Assembly: GCA_024291935.2 (NCBI GenBank)
Contig: CM044316.1
Coordinates: 76,028,501-76,092,500 of the forward strand
Length of the DNA stretch: 64,000 nt
Source of the DNA: Okapia johnstoni
Lineage: Eukaryota; Chordata; Mammalia; Artiodactyla; Giraffidae
Direction of reading: 5' to 3'
The notes below the pieces were generated by a model. That model was not told where the DNA came from, ran no database searches, and was given only the letters and a program-made list of their open reading frames with translations. Shown one piece after another: positions 1 to 11,307 of this stretch. The position numbers and the translations under genes are program-made. The stretch's first letter is position 1, and every line of letters begins with the position of its first letter.

Positions 1-57
1 ACTACAGCATGCCAGGCTTCCCTGTCCATCAACAACTCCCCGAGTTTACTTAAACTT
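1..57 (-). mobile_element. BovB LINE 3' fragment, cut by window edge
   Basis: The first 57 bases match the antisense of the BovB 3' region (the stretch reading 'gccaggcttccctgtccatc' and on to 'gagtttacttaaact'). The same stretch recurs in the better copies near 4270 and 15920. The element's 3' end lies left of the window, so only an internal piece is visible. The match stops abruptly at about 57, consistent with 5' truncation. Confidence 0.7.
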
Positions 58-895
58 CTGAGAGACAATAGGACATTAGAATTTTAACAGACTATGCTAG
101 GTTCTTCCCTGTCTATCACACTTACTTCATATTATAGTTATCTGTGGTGATAGCTCCCTTCCTGAAACAGGTCCTCTATCTACATTATTTAGGCAGCTAA
201 GGAGGAGGTAAAAAGAAAGATTTCCTGAGTCTTCTGTTTCTTAAAAAATAATCAGCCTAAATTAATCATGATGCCAAGAGACACATTTTGGGGTGGCAGA
301 TTTTGTTTCCCTACAATGCTCTCTCCAGAGTAAGTAGGCTAGGTTCTGTCTCTGGATCCACAGATTTCTGACCGTTATTGGCATGATTTATGGGTGGAAC
401 CTTTTCCAAATGTTGCTGGTTGTTGAACTGGACCTCCTAAATTATTTTTAAATTTCATCATAGTTATGCCTATTTTTTCCCATAACATTCTGGTATGCAT
501 AATCTACTCTCTGTGGTCAGCTTTCTTCTAGGTCTGGCCCAGTTAGATCTCTTTGTGTACTCTCCTATTCCCCTATAATACAGCTCAGGATGTCTGCACC
601 CACTCAGGTTAACTTCTAGCCTGGGATCTACATACTATACCATACCAGAAACCACAGGAGCAGTGTATCTTCAGGTGGAAAGATATAAAATTCCTAAAAA
701 ATTATGAATCCATAGGACCCAAGTGTCCCATTTAAAAAGCAACTGATATGCTTAAATATAAAGAGCATGTTGAATCAAGTATTCAGATAATGAAGAGTAT
801 ATTCAAATAATGTTCTATTAGATCATCTAGAAAATCTGTTTTTGCATCATAGAACTATAAAAGGGACATTTTATTTACCTTTAAGATACATCAGG
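58..895. other. Unassigned AT-rich sequence
   Basis: No repeat family, exon or RNA gene was recognised here. The reading frames are short and interrupted. An old degraded repeat cannot be excluded by eye. Confidence 0.5.
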
Positions 896-1345
896 CTGTC
901 TTTATTTTTTAAAGATTATACCCCATTCATAGTTATTATAAAATACTGGCTATATTCCTTATACTATATAATACATCCTTATAGTTTATTTACTTTTTAC
1001 ATAGTAGTTTGTACCTTGTGATCTCCTGCCTCTATTTTGTCTGTCCCCTCTCCCATCTCCCCACTTGTAATCATTAGCTTTCTCTCTATATCTGTCAGTC
1101 TCTTTTCATTATTCTTACCAGTTTTAATTTTGAAATTCCAAATATAAAAACATAGTTTTTGTTTTTCTCCTTCTGACTTATTTCACTTAGCATAAATCCC
1201 TCTTAAGTTCATCCACATTGCAGGCAAATGGCAAAATTATATCTTTTAATGACTGAGTAGTATTCCATTGTATATTTATACCACATCTTCTTTATCTATT
1301 CATCTATTCATCTATGTTTTTGTTTTGGATAAATACTCACGGGTG
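896..1345 (-). mobile_element. Old L1 LINE 3' end, antisense
   Basis: The segment carries the usual antisense L1 landmarks in order: the 'tctctatatctgtcagtctc' 3'-UTR region, then 'gactgagtagtattccattg', then a 'ctttatctattcatc' stretch. These correspond to the 3' UTR and last part of ORF2 read on the minus strand. Divergence is substantial and no usable frame remains, so this is an ancient 5'-truncated copy. Confidence 0.85.
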
Positions 1346-2011
1346 GAAGTGAAAAGACAACTTATTGAATGAGAGAAAATATTTGCAAATGGAGAATGGA
1401 GGTTATTTCTTTTTGTTTCTGGATGGCCCACTGACAGGTTTTCTGAAAGTGAACATAGTAGTAGTCTTTGCTACATGAAGATCTAAGTAATAGTTTGTTA
1501 ATGTCAAAACTGTACAGATACAGGGGACTGAAAAAGCAATTGTCCCTGAGTCTAAGATTAAGAAAATGTCTAAGCTTGGAAATAGCAAAAGGTATCACTA
1601 AATTGTCTTTCAGTGGCATGATACCTATTGTCTGGTGGACCCTCCAGTGATTATCTGATTCTCTAGGAAAATATAATTTTGATTAGAATCAAATATATAA
1701 TTTTGATTATAATTTTGATAATTTTCTAAACACTAGTCTATTGTATATTCTGTAGGTCCAGATATTAAATAAATTATAGAAGTTAAGTTGAAAGTGATTC
1801 CTCTCCTTGACAATGCAAATGTTTCCTATTTATAATTATGCAAATGAATTTTATCCAGTAGAGATAGAATTGAATTCCTCCTGGTTGAAATAATAACACA
1901 GACATTACAATTTGTTGCTTAGTAGGCTATTAGACAGTTTTGTTTCTATTACCAAATTCATTTCACCATTACTGACTTAATATATATAAAATCTTTGTAT
2001 GTGTATATATA
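1346..2011. other. Unassigned AT-rich sequence
   Basis: Short overlapping frames at about 1362-1650 on both strands are shadows in low-complexity DNA. I see no recognisable gene or repeat. The last bases (about 1979-2011) are a TA/TG-rich run into which the next SINE inserted. Confidence 0.5.
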
Positions 2012-2288
2012 TGCTGCTGCTGCTGCTAAGTGGCTTCAGTCGTGTCCGACTCTGTGCGACCCCATAGATGGCAGCCCACCAGGCTCCCCCATCTCTTGGA
2101 GTCTCCAGGCAAGAACACTGGAGTGGGTTGCCATTTCCTTCTCCAATGCATGAAAGTGAAAAGTGAAAGTGAAGTCACTCAGTCGTGTCCAACTCTTAGC
2201 GACCCTATAGACTGTAGCCTACCAGGCTCCCCCATCCATGGGATTTTCCAGGCAAGAGTACTGGAGTGGGGAGCCATTGCCTTCTCCT
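2012..2288 (-). mobile_element. Bov-A2 dimeric SINE
   Basis: A full-length-looking dimer of two Bov-A units, read here on the antisense side. It begins with the characteristic (GCT)n block at 2012-2027. The first unit ends near 2148 with 'ttccttctccaatgcatg', a short AAAGTGAAAAGTGAAAGTGAA linker-type run follows, and the second unit ends at 2288. Each unit contains the box shared with the BovB 3' end (TCGTGTCC.ACTCT). Similar GTGTATATATAT sequence lies on both sides, consistent with insertion into a TA-rich target. Confidence 0.93.
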
Positions 2289-2294
2289 AGGGTG

Positions 2295-2304
2295 TATATA
2301 TATA

Positions 2305-2348
<44 letters not shown>
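2295..2348. repeat. (TA)n microsatellite
   Basis: Almost pure TA dinucleotide for about 54 bp with one TTTA interruption near 2307. It directly follows the Bov-A2 SINE, a common arrangement in ruminant genomes. It is likely polymorphic in length. Confidence 0.95.
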
Positions 2349-2354
<6 letters not shown>

Positions 2355-2724
2355 ATCATCTTCAAATTCTCTTCTGAACCCTCTTATTGCTTTCCTCATT
2401 TATAAATTAAACTCTTTAATTCATGTTCATTTTATACTTGAAAGCAACTCATTTTATCTTTTCAAAAATTATTCTTTACTGCTAACTGATCTATACTTTT
2501 GTACCCTAAAATAATGGAGACTTACTGCTGGGATCTTTGGCACTGATAAGGCAGTCCATTTTTTTCTTCTCAAAGTCTGTTTCTTAAATAAAAGCTTCAC
2601 TTTTTTCAGTATCCCCAACTTTCCCATATTTTATTTCTCCAAAATCCTATACCTCTGGAAAAATCACAACTCATTTCCTTCAGAAAATGTCCTGTATCAA
2701 TGCCCCTTTTACATCTTCTAAATA
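2349..2724. other. Unassigned sequence
   Basis: T-rich sequence with no repeat, exon or RNA gene I can recognise. Confidence 0.45.
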
Positions 2725-2772
2725 GGGGGTCGCAAAGAGTCGGACATGACTTAGTTACAACAACAGTAACAA
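2725..2772 (+). mobile_element. Bov-tA/BovB 3'-terminal scrap
   Basis: A 48-bp remnant matches the very 3' end of Bov-tA or BovB ('gtcgcaaagagtcggacatg') followed by an ACAACAACA-like tail. It is too short to tell whether a SINE or a severely truncated BovB was inserted. Confidence 0.7.
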
Positions 2773-3027
2773 ACTGTATAACCTAGTCTTTGCTACTGGC
2801 TAAAGGGGAGGGTGATTCTTAGCCTGGTGGGTGAAGAAAAATAGTGTGATATAAATTTCTGGAACTTAGCTGTCACTTAGGCTTTCCATAGATATAGAAA
2901 AACAAAAGCCAAACAAAAAAGATAGAACTGTATGAATTTTAAAACCCTCTGAAAAAACTTAACCAGCACTATCTAAGATTTATATTCCTCCTTTCAATCT
3001 ACCTTTGATTTGATTTTGCTGAAAATG

Positions 3028-3079
3028 CATCCTCCTTAACACCATCCTCCTTAACACCATCCCCCACCACCCCCCCCCC
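3028..3079. repeat. 15-bp tandem duplication plus C10 run
   Basis: The unit CATCCTCCTTAACAC is present twice in direct tandem (3028-3042 and 3043-3057). A CCCCCACCA stretch and a run of ten C (3070-3079) follow. This is simple local duplication, probably by replication slippage. Confidence 0.9.
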
Positions 3080-3289
3080 GCACGCATACATGCACAGGTA
3101 CTGAGAGACATTCTGATGTCTTTGCCCATTAATCCAACAACAAAGCTGCTCCTGCCCATTGCTTCTAACTCCTGGGTTTTCGTTTGTCTTTCCTGGTTGT
3201 AGGAGATGGCGAAAAACAGGATTATTAGGAACTGATGGAGGAGAACTATCTGGAAAGGTGTTGATACCTCAAAAGAACTGAATCCAGTA

Positions 3290-3390
3290 AGTGTGACCAT
3301 ATTTATTCTACCATAGTCTCTTCTTCAAGGATACTTGGCACGTGGTATGTCCTCAACCTTTATCTATTCCATGAATGAATGAAAATACTT
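3290..3390 (+). mobile_element. Probable L2 3' end
   Basis: The stretch 'acttggcacgtggtatgtcc' followed by ATGAATGAATGAA resembles the L2 3' terminus (a '...ggcacatagtaggtgctcaataaatg' type tail). It is diverged and short; a MIR-family tail is an alternative. Confidence 0.45.
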
Positions 3391-3800
3391 CTTTTTTTAA
3401 AATGACATCACTAGGCCTCAAGACACAAAGGTACTTGCTATGCACTTATGCAGTACCCTTTGGCTTAGAGAAGACTTGTGAATAAAAGCATTTCCATGAA
3501 CTCACATCCCAAGTGACAATTGAAAGTGTCTCTAATTAAGAAAATCCTGTAATTTATTAGTGCCATGTAGTCCTGTTTCATTCTTTTACCTTAGTCCATC
3601 CTAATTTTTCTCAATCAAAGAAAGTTTCTGAGATTTAATAACTAAAATCTCTTTCCTGAGTCATACTGCCAGCTCTCATTGTGTGTTCAGCTAATATTGT
3701 ATCTGCCTGCCTGAGTTTCTTTTCACATCTTTGTTCTGCCAAAACCCCTTCTGATAAAAAGGAGTTCACAGAGGGGAAATGAGTGGGTAAAACAGAAAAT

Positions 3801-3802
<2 letters not shown>
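3391..3802. other. Unassigned sequence
   Basis: No recognisable gene or repeat. A minus frame at 3635-3829 exists only because the adjacent CA repeat translates as a Cys-Val run. Confidence 0.45.

Positions 3803-3832
<30 letters not shown>
3803..3832. repeat. (CA)15 microsatellite
   Basis: Perfect CA dinucleotide run of 30 bp, likely length-polymorphic. Confidence 0.97.
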
Positions 3833-3836
<4 letters not shown>

Positions 3837-4216
3837 AATGAAAAATAAACCAGAGTGCAATCTGTATTGAACGGCGATGGATTCAGACAATACTTTGTAG
3901 AGTTTCTCTCCTGAAGAGATTTGTCAGTGATTCACCTTGAATGGAAAATTGTTATATCCTGTCTGAACAAGGGTCTGCTGTTTTCCTCACAGCTTTCATC
4001 TGCCACTGATGTCAAACTTTGTGTATTCAGGCAGAGGTCAAAATCATTACTGTCATTAAACTAAGGAGAGTCTAGAGATTAACTATATGAAGGATTCTGA
4101 GATCTGTGCATCATACTCAGAGATATGAATTTGGGGGTTTTAATTTGGTTCTGGTACTTTGTTTCAAAGGAAATACACCAGTTTTGTAGTTAGAACTCCA
4201 ACTTCCTTGAGAGAAT
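3833..4216. other. Unassigned sequence
   Basis: No gene or repeat recognised between the CA repeat and the next BovB. Confidence 0.4.
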
Positions 4217-4650
4217 TTCAGTTCAGTTCAGTTCAGTTGCTCAGTTGTGTCCAGCTCTTTGCGACCCCATGGATTGCAGCACACCAGGCTTCCCTGTGCT
4301 TGATCTCCCAGTTTACTCAAACTCATGTCCACTGAATTGGTGATACCACACAACCATCTCATCCTCTGTCGTCCCCTTCTCCTCCTGCCTTCAGTCTTTC
4401 CCAGCATCAGGGTCTTTACAAAAGAGTCAGTTCTACGCATTAGGTGACCAAAGTATTGGAGTTTCATCTTCAGTATCAGTCCTTCCAATGAATATTCAGG
4501 ACTGATTTCCTTTAGGATTAACTGGTTGGATCTCCTTGCAGTCCAAGAGACTCTCAGGAGTCTTTTCCAACACCACAGTTCGAAAGCATCAATTCTTCAG
4601 CACTCAGCTTTCTTTACTGTCCAACTCTCACATCCATACATCACTATGGA
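4217..4650 (-). mobile_element. BovB LINE, 5'-truncated, antisense
   Basis: The left edge carries the BovB 3'-terminal (GTTCA)n repeats, followed by the antisense C-terminal ORF region and the conserved phrases 'ccaaagtattggagtttcat' and 'tccaacaccacagttcgaaa'. About 434 bp remain. The minus-strand frame 4228-4488 encodes the end of the BovB polyprotein ([13 protein letters not shown]... [13 protein letters not shown]) and stops short of the reverse-transcriptase core. A dead, 5'-truncated copy. Confidence 0.93.
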
Positions 4651-4706
4651 TTTATTCACAAACTACCTTGAAAATTCATTTATTGACAAACTACCTTGAA
4701 GATAAA
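4651..4706. repeat. 28-bp tandem duplication
   Basis: Units at 4651-4678 and 4679-4706 share ACAAACTACCTTGAA with the same spacing and differ at only a few positions. The pair begins exactly where the BovB ends, so duplication may date from the insertion or from later slippage. Confidence 0.85.
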
Positions 4707-5099
4707 AAAGACATATAATATTCTCCAGCATACCATATCTATAACAACCCTTGGCTGAGAATGACTGCCTGAATCCAATCATTCCTGCCCCTTCCATACG
4801 TACCTCGAGGCATTTTGGATCAGTTTATCATTTTCCCCTCCAAAAGTCTACAATGCTGCAGGCTTTGAAGCCTTTTGTGACGCTGAAGAAGAGAATTATC
4901 CAGACTACTGGATTGGAAAGCAGGACCACACCGTTGCCCTCTGGCTTCCTTATGGTATTTTAAGGGGAAAGTCCTTTCATTTTCTAGGACATGTTTCAGA
5001 TTAATAAAAATATGATCATAATCATATTTTTTCCATTTTTAATTTTATTGCAAACTTCTAAATGTTTTCTCATAATTTTGTCATTTGAAGTGACAAACC
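4707..5099. other. Unassigned sequence
   Basis: A moderately GC-balanced patch at about 4780-4970 has an open plus frame (70 codons from 4751) but no recognisable domain. No repeat family was assigned. Confidence 0.4.
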
Positions 5100-5255
5100 A
5101 CTTCTGAAATAGTAGGATAGATATTGGTATTCTCATTTTACAAGGGAGGGAACACAGAAGTGACTTGCCCAAGACCATGCAAATCCCCACAGAGCCAGGG
5201 GTCTAGCAGAGTTCTCCGGATTCTTAGTCCACTGCTTTTCTACTGTATTTTCCCA
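5100..5255 (+). mobile_element. MIR SINE fragment
   Basis: The segment contains the MIR core: 'gtattctcattttacaaggg', then a GGAACACAGAAGTGACTTGCCCAAG-type stretch, then 'ttcttagtccactgcttttc'. This matches the central and 3' parts of MIR in sense orientation. Divergence is as expected for a pan-mammalian element. Confidence 0.8.
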
Positions 5256-5436
5256 TCTTAACTGCAGCTTGATTCCTCCCATTGGGTAATTATAGAAGTC
5301 CTATACACACAAAAAGAAGACTAAAATGTTTCCCAGAAAATAGACAGTTGTTTACGGAAGTAATAGCATTAGGCAGATCAGGAAAATACTGAGTCAAGCT
5401 AAAAGAGTGATAAAGAAAAAAAAAAGGAAAAAGGGA

Positions 5437-5685
5437 ATGAACAGTTATTAAATTCCTAGTTGATGCCAGGCATTGAGTACAGAACTGTCCTTACACTTTG
5501 ATCTCATTTCATCCCCACACCAGCCCTAAACAACAGATGAAATGTTCACCCCTATAGTTAACTGAAGTTCTAAGAAATGAAGTGTCTTGCCTAGGGTTAC
5601 ACAGCTTTGTAGAACTGAGTTTTGAGGTCAGTTTATCTCCAAAGTCAGTGTTTGCTTTCCTAAACATAAGCTGTGCCACCTGAAA
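5437..5685 (+). mobile_element. MIR SINE, near full length
   Basis: It reads the MIR consensus in order: 'gatgccaggcattgagtaca', a CTCATTTCATCCCCACACCAGCCCT block, then AACTGAAGTTCTAAGAAATGAAGTG, 'cttgcctagggttacacagc', and a terminal TCCAAAGTCAGTGTTTGC segment. All landmarks are present, so nearly the whole element survives despite age. Confidence 0.88.
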
Positions 5686-5943
5686 GGTGAAAGGCAGGTC
5701 TGTAACATCTAGAAGAAATCCTTTAGGTGCTGACTCAAAAATTTTAGTGGACCTAAGTATGGCCAACAGATAGATGGAGTGAATACTTAACTTCCAAGGA
5801 AAAGTATGTAGGGAAAATTTCTGTAGTCATAGTTGTTCAGTCACAGGCACAGAAGACTAGTAATATACACAAGCACCATCTCTGAGCATTATATAGATAT
5901 CAAATTTATTTTCTCTGAAAGTACAGAGTAAATTGTAAAGTAC
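5686..5943. other. Unassigned sequence
   Basis: No gene or repeat recognised. Confidence 0.4.
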
Positions 5944-5954
5944 CACACAAAATG

Positions 5955-6158
5955 TGGGCTTCCTTGATGGTTCAGGCATAAAGACTTTGTCTGGAATGCA
6001 GGACCTGTATTTGATCCCTAGATCAGGAAGATCCCCTAGAGAAGGAAATGGCAACCCACTCCAGTATTCTTGCCCAGAGAATCCCATGGACAGAGGAGCC
6101 TGGCAGGCTACAGTCCATGGGGTCACAAAGACTTGGAAACAACTGAGCAACTAACACA
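5955..6158 (+). mobile_element. Bov-tA SINE with 11-bp TSD
   Basis: A tRNA-derived head ('gggcttccttgatggttcag' through a TTTGATCCCTAG B-box remnant) is joined to the Bov-A body that ends near 'actgagcaactaacacac'. Perfect flanking copies of CACACAAAATG lie at 5944-5954 and 6159-6169, which fixes the element ends. The RNA polymerase III B box is degraded. Confidence 0.95.
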
Positions 6159-6169
6159 CACACAAAATG

Positions 6170-6904
6170 AAAGGTGAGCTACCTCCTAAAAATAGTATAT
6201 CTTGATTGTGCTTTAAATGCAAGTTTCTCCAGATAGAGAACCATTTTTTTTCTTCCAAAACTTTTCCAAAGAAAGAGATAAAAGGACAGAAAGAAACAAC
6301 AGCAAAACACGTTAATGTTAACATCGGTGCTCTTAAACCACTATGCAGCCGTCATAGCAATAATGCCTTGTCTCCCATTTTTTGGTGCAGTAGTGCTTTG
6401 TTTATTTGTTTATAGAGTCCTTTTAATGGAATTTTGCTTAATTATTTTTATGGAGATAATTGAAGTTCAGCGAAGTTGAGCCCATGTCAAGAGTTCCACA
6501 GATGTAAGTAACAGAAACTTCCCTGGTTGCTATTTGTTCCTGATCCATGCCCAAGGTTTATTTGACCATACAAAAGCTGTGTATTCCTTTCCAATTAACA
6601 GAGAAAATTATTGTATATGAGAATTCCTGTTAGGTAAGAAATTCAGTGTATATTTTGACCCATTATGAAAGAGAAATTATTGAATAATGAATTGTATTAT
6701 GTTAGAATTTTAGTGAATTTTTAAAACAGTTTATAACATCTGATCAACCTCCCCAAAGATACTAAATTAAATAATTGCAATTACTGGTGCCTGGTTTGCT
6801 TCTGAGGAAACCAAACAGCCAGTGTTATTTGATCAACTCCTCTCTGAGTATGTTAACAAGATGTTAGCTACAATAAACACCAACCCCTTACCCCCATTTT
6901 AAAA
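6170..6904. other. Mostly unassigned; weak MIR-like patch
   Basis: About 6450-6530 reads 'ggagataattgaagttcagc ... gttgagcccatgtcaagagt', which faintly resembles the MIR 3' half. The rest is AT-rich without a recognised feature. Confidence 0.4.
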
Positions 6905-7010
6905 TAAACAGTTATTCAGATGAGGAATCTGAGACACAATTTTTAAGACTATACAGAGTGAATGACAGAATAGTAGGGATACATTTTGGCCAGTAACTTT
7001 CTAACTCATT
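6905..7010 (+). mobile_element. MIR SINE fragment
   Basis: The phrase 'cagatgaggaatctgagaca' followed by a degraded 'aagtaacttgcc...' region and 'gtagggatacattttggcca' matches the MIR core and 3' half in sense orientation. Confidence 0.7.
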
Positions 7011-8534
7011 TTTTCTGGAAGCCAAGATGACTATTGTCTGTGAAGTGGCAGAACACCATATGAGACCATGTCTCTTGAGTGAATGAGGAGATATGAGTTG
7101 CAGAACATCTTTCATCTCTAGTCAGGTTTTGTCAGTAGAAGCCATTCACATTCTGGCAGCAGGGATCCCCCTGATATTCCTACTGGCACTTTCTATGTAG
7201 AAGTAGGTCTGCTGTGACCTAGAAAAACACTGAATTTATTTGCATAAGCAGTGCACTGTCCTCATGAAGGTATATTTAGAAGTCCACGTTTGCAAGAATG
7301 GAATCAAGATGCTTTTGTAAAAACCCACATGGCCTTTCCTTTAAGCCTCAGCAAACTGTACTATTCAGAAGGGACTACAGTTTCTAGCCAACTCAGGATT
7401 GATGTAGTATTTTACAAAGAGGGGGATTAACTTAGTGAACATTTCTCCAAGAAAGGTTCCATTCAGGAAGTATAAATGCATTAAAACATATTTGGAAGCA
7501 CTTATGAATTCCAGGGCTATACATGACCATTAAAAGAATTTAGCATTAAATTTTGAATTGATTGTAGGAAGCATATGCACCTTCTGTTCCTAGCATCACA
7601 CCAATGAATCATATCCCTTGAATACATCACTTAAATTTTATTGGCACCAATTTCCTCATTTGTAGAATAAAAGGTTGAATTCAGAGGATACTTAATGGCC
7701 CCAAAGTAGAATTTGGCCAATATAGATATTTTCTTTGTCCAGCTCAGTATTTTAAATAAATGTGAATAAGAATGGTATTTTTAATACTCCTTTGAGTTTG
7801 TAATACTGCACAAACCTTTCCCAGCATAGAGAAGAAAAGCTTCTTCAGCCTTGTCTGAATTACACACCACATTTCATTTTTCAACCTTTGTTTTCTTCGC
7901 TCCTTGTTCCTAAACTGTCAGGATAAATTTGATGACTGGATAAAAGAATTCCCCCACTTGAGTTCTATTCTCCAGGAGCCCTGTAGATACACAGACGGCA
8001 GGTGGTGAAGCAGGACTGTGGAGCTGGGAGCTGTTACACACCTGGCACCAGCTTCCTGCCTCTTGGAGCCCGCACTCCTGGCTGGAAAAATAGGACTTAA
8101 CTGTCTCAGTACCGAAGCAGTCAATGAAAGTCACCACAACCTAAAGTCCTCCCTGCTGCTTTGTAAATTCCATCTTTAAGTCATGGTTGGAAAAAGATCT
8201 GGACATCATCAGCTATGCACTGAATGTAACTCTTTAACATATAACAATTCATTTCTTATTTCTCAAGATTTTTCAGCCCAAAGGAGCTAACACTTTCCTT
8301 TCATGGATAGTAAGATGATTGCCCGCACATTAAATAAGGAACAAAGAACGAGAACACTTAAAGGCTGCCAATTCCTTCAGGTCTCAGTCTTGGGGAAGTG
8401 TTTGAAACCGCTGCCGTATTTGTGCAGAATCCTGTGAGATACACAAGTTGTAAGGTTACCTATGAGCAGGTTAAATGAAAAACAAGGAGAATTCAAAGGC
8501 AGGAGTAAGGGAAATGTGTTTGTCAAATAGAAGG
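7011..8534. other. Largely unassigned sequence
   Basis: A weak MIR-like piece occurs at about 7610-7680 ('caatttcctcatttgtagaa'). About 7850-8170 is less AT-rich than its surroundings and has overlapping open frames on the minus strand (7910-8137 and 7918-8124), but neither resembles a known domain. I cannot support a gene. Confidence 0.4.
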
Positions 8535-8546
8535 TGAATGATGATG

Positions 8547-8770
8547 CGTGTGTGTGTACCAAGTTCCTTCAGTTGTGTCAAACTCTTTGCAACCTCATAG
8601 ACTGTAGCCCGCCAGGCTCCCCTGTCCATGGGATTCTCTAGACAAGAATACTGGAGTGGGTTGCCACGCTCTCCTCCAAGGGATCTTCCCAACCCAGGGA
8701 TCCAACGGGTGTCTCATGTCTACTGCTTTTGCACGCAGGGTTCTTTACCACTAGTGCTACCTGGGAAGTC
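8547..8770 (-). mobile_element. Bov-tA SINE with 12-bp TSD
   Basis: Antisense Bov-tA: the Bov-A body (from 'agttccttcagttgtgtcaa') is followed by the tRNA-derived head ending 'accactagtgctacctggga'. Perfect TGAATGATGATG copies at 8535-8546 and 8771-8782 bracket it. Confidence 0.95.
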
Positions 8771-8908
8771 TGAATGATGATGTAATGATGCCATAGAGAA
8801 CAGAGAGTATAGACTGAATATTTTCATTCTTTGTCTGCTCACTTACTGTATAGTATGAATCTAAAATCATTATATTATTGAGAGCACCAAAGCAGTGCAG
8901 ACAGCATG

Positions 8909-9508
8909 TTGTTGTTGTTGTTCAGTTGCTCAACTGTGTCCAACTCTGAGACACCAAGGACTGCAGCGTGCCAGGCTTCTCTGTCCATCACTAACTCATG
9001 GAGCTAGCTCAAACTTACGTCCATCGAGTCGGTGATAATATCCAACCATCTCATCCTCTGTCAACCCCTTCTCCTGCCTTCAATGCTTCCCAGCATCAGG
9101 GTCTTTTCCAATGAGTCTGTTCTTTTCATCAGGTGGCCAAAGTATTGGAGCTTCAGCTTCAGCATCAGTCCTCCAATGAATATTCAGCACTGATTTCCTT
9201 TAGAATTGACTTATTTGATCCCTTTGCAGTCCAAGGGACTTTCAAGAGTCTTCTCCAACACCACAGTTCAAAAGCATCAATTCTTTGGTGCTCAGCCTTC
9301 TTTATGGTCCAACTCTCACATCCATACATGACTACTGGTAAAACCATAGCTTTGACTATATGGATCTTTGCTGGCAAAGTAATGTCTCTGCTTTTTAATA
9401 TGCTGTCTAGGTTTGTCATAGTTTTTCTTCCAAGGAGCAAGATTTAACTCAATGTAATTAATTTCCTGGTTGCAGTCATCATCTGCAGTGATTTTGGAGC
9501 CCAAGACA
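8909..9508 (-). mobile_element. BovB LINE, 5'-truncated, antisense
   Basis: It begins with a (GTT)n/GTTCAGTTGCTC 3' tail and reads antisense through the C-terminal BovB region to 'gattttggagcccaagacaa'. Minus-strand frame 9165-9440 keeps the conserved stretch SRDITLPAKIHIVKAMVLPVVMYGCESW followed by [17 protein letters not shown]-terminal to the reverse transcriptase core. The body near 9440-9470 is altered relative to other copies. No intact frame remains and the YADD motif is missing. Confidence 0.93.
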
Positions 9509-9821
9509 ACACGTAATGAATTGATATGGCTGAGTTCCAATAAAACTTTATGAAATGTAACATGACCTTCACTAGGAAATTAGATACATATATGATAAAA
9601 TGTATGTGTCAGATAAATGTATATGTATTCAGACTTCCAAAGAATAGCTAGGAGAGGTAAGAAAGTCTTCCTCAGTGATCAATGCAAAGAAATAGAGGAA
9701 AACAATTGAATGGGAAATACTCGAGACCATCTCCATCATTAAAGACACTAAGCACTGTAAGAGACAGGACACTCCCTGACATGATTCTTGAACCCTTGTA
9801 CCTAGCACAAAGTAGGCATTT

Positions 9822-9954
9822 TTTTGGTTTGTTTTTGTTTGTTTTTAGTTGCTAAGTTGTGCCAAACACTACTGTGACCCCATGGGCTGTAGGCTCCTCT
9901 GTCCATGGTATTCTCCAGGCAAGAATACTGGAGTGGGTTGCCATTTGCTTCTCC
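9822..9954 (-). mobile_element. Bov-A monomer SINE with TSD
   Basis: An antisense single Bov-A unit begins in a GTTT-rich tail ('tttttagttgctaagttgtg') and ends 'ccatttgcttctcc'. The flanks AAGTAGGCATTT (9810-9821) and AAGTAGACACTT (9955-9966) match at 10 of 12 positions. The tRNA head is absent. The target itself looks like an L2/MIR 3' tail ('cctagcacaaagtaggca'). Confidence 0.85.
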
Positions 9955-9966
9955 AAGTAGACACTT

Positions 9967-11295
9967 ATTCATTTAAAAATAAATATACTTTAAGAATTGA
10001 TTAATTATTTGAGGAAAAAATGAAAGATTCTGCTCTTAGCTTTTCAAGAATAAACTGGCTATTTCAGATTAAAATACATCTTTGAAAGTAGGACCCTCAT
10101 CATCTACCTTTTTCACTTTTATTTCCTCAGAACCTTGTACATTGGGGGAGTGTCATAAATATTCTTGTATCAAAGAATAAACTAGTAAACCAATCTAAAT
10201 TACATGTAGCCACTTACACTCTTTCAGTTGTGTTTTAAATTTAACTAGCAGTTAGGCAAATCTGACTAGGGATAAGAAACATGGCAAGTAAAACAATTGG
10301 CTTTGCTTAAGAATTTGAAGAGGACTGAAGGACTTGATTTACATAATCTAGTGATGTTAATGGACTAAATCAGGTTCACCACTTCTGTGCCTTTAAAGCC
10401 TTTCAGGACCTATAGAGAAAGTAAAAGGACTTCTGCCCTATGTTTCAATAGAAAATGTCCTGTTGAATCAGGTAAGTGTGGTGATTACTGTTATGTGTAT
10501 GTATATGTAGATACACACATGTGTATGTATGGTTAGTAGCATTATGTTCAGGACATGCTCCACGTGTTTTCAGAGAATCTCTTCCCTGAGCCAACTGTAT
10601 TTTACTGTCTTGTGGATTTCAGCATCACTCGTAAAGGTAAAGCAGAACCCCTGGGAGCTTTGAGTGTGTGTGCAACTAAAGAGAGTTAATTACCATAAAA
10701 CACATTTTTGTTAGGTTCAGAGAATCAGAGACATTCTGAATTTGAATTAGTCAATAACTAGCAAGAAACAAGAAAGCCTTCCCTCCCTTGAAAATAAATT
10801 GCCTCTCACAATTCATCAAGGATCTTTCTTAGGAAATCCAAATACTGAGTGAGAGAGTTACTTTCACTCTTGAGTTGAATCAGTTGAAAATTGCATTGTT
10901 GGTGAGAAAAAAAAAAAGTGGGCATGAACTGGAACATCAGAAGCACAGAATGAGCACAAGTCCATTATCTTCTATGATTAAGTCTTTCTCTTTTTCCTTC
11001 TCCCACATACTTTTTTTTTAATCTTTAGTATGAATTATAGAAATTTCCTCATTCCCTAAGACTGCTGAAATTAATCCCTAATAATTTTAAGGATGACATT
11101 CTAAGATCGCCATTCTGTGTCTAAGGTCTGTACTCTACTTCTGTTCATTTGTCAGCGTGGCTAGGTTGTAAATTCTTTGACAGGAGCAACATTTTTACAA
11201 TATTCTCTATTTTGTTTAATATTAAGAGGTACCATTCACACTATTAGAATGGACAAGATAGACCATACGTTTGGTTTCTCATGCCATTGCTTTCT
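9967..11295. other. Unassigned AT-rich sequence
   Basis: No gene or confidently named repeat. A short A11-12 run lies near 10906 and an imperfect TG/TA patch near 10490-10530. Confidence 0.45.
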
Positions 11296-11307
11296 TATGT
11301 TACCAAA

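Noticed and set aside
3635..3829. Minus frame starting Met-Cys-Val-Cys-Val
   Set aside because: It is a translation of the (CA)15 microsatellite.
7910..8137. Overlapping minus frames in a less AT-rich patch, considered as an exon
   Set aside because: Two frames overlap in different phases with no domain match and no convincing splice sites. Left as unassigned.
8535..8782. Repeated short sequences spaced by about 200 bp, superficially CRISPR-like or att-like
   Set aside because: They are the TSD of a SINE. There is no repeat-spacer array and the genome is mammalian.
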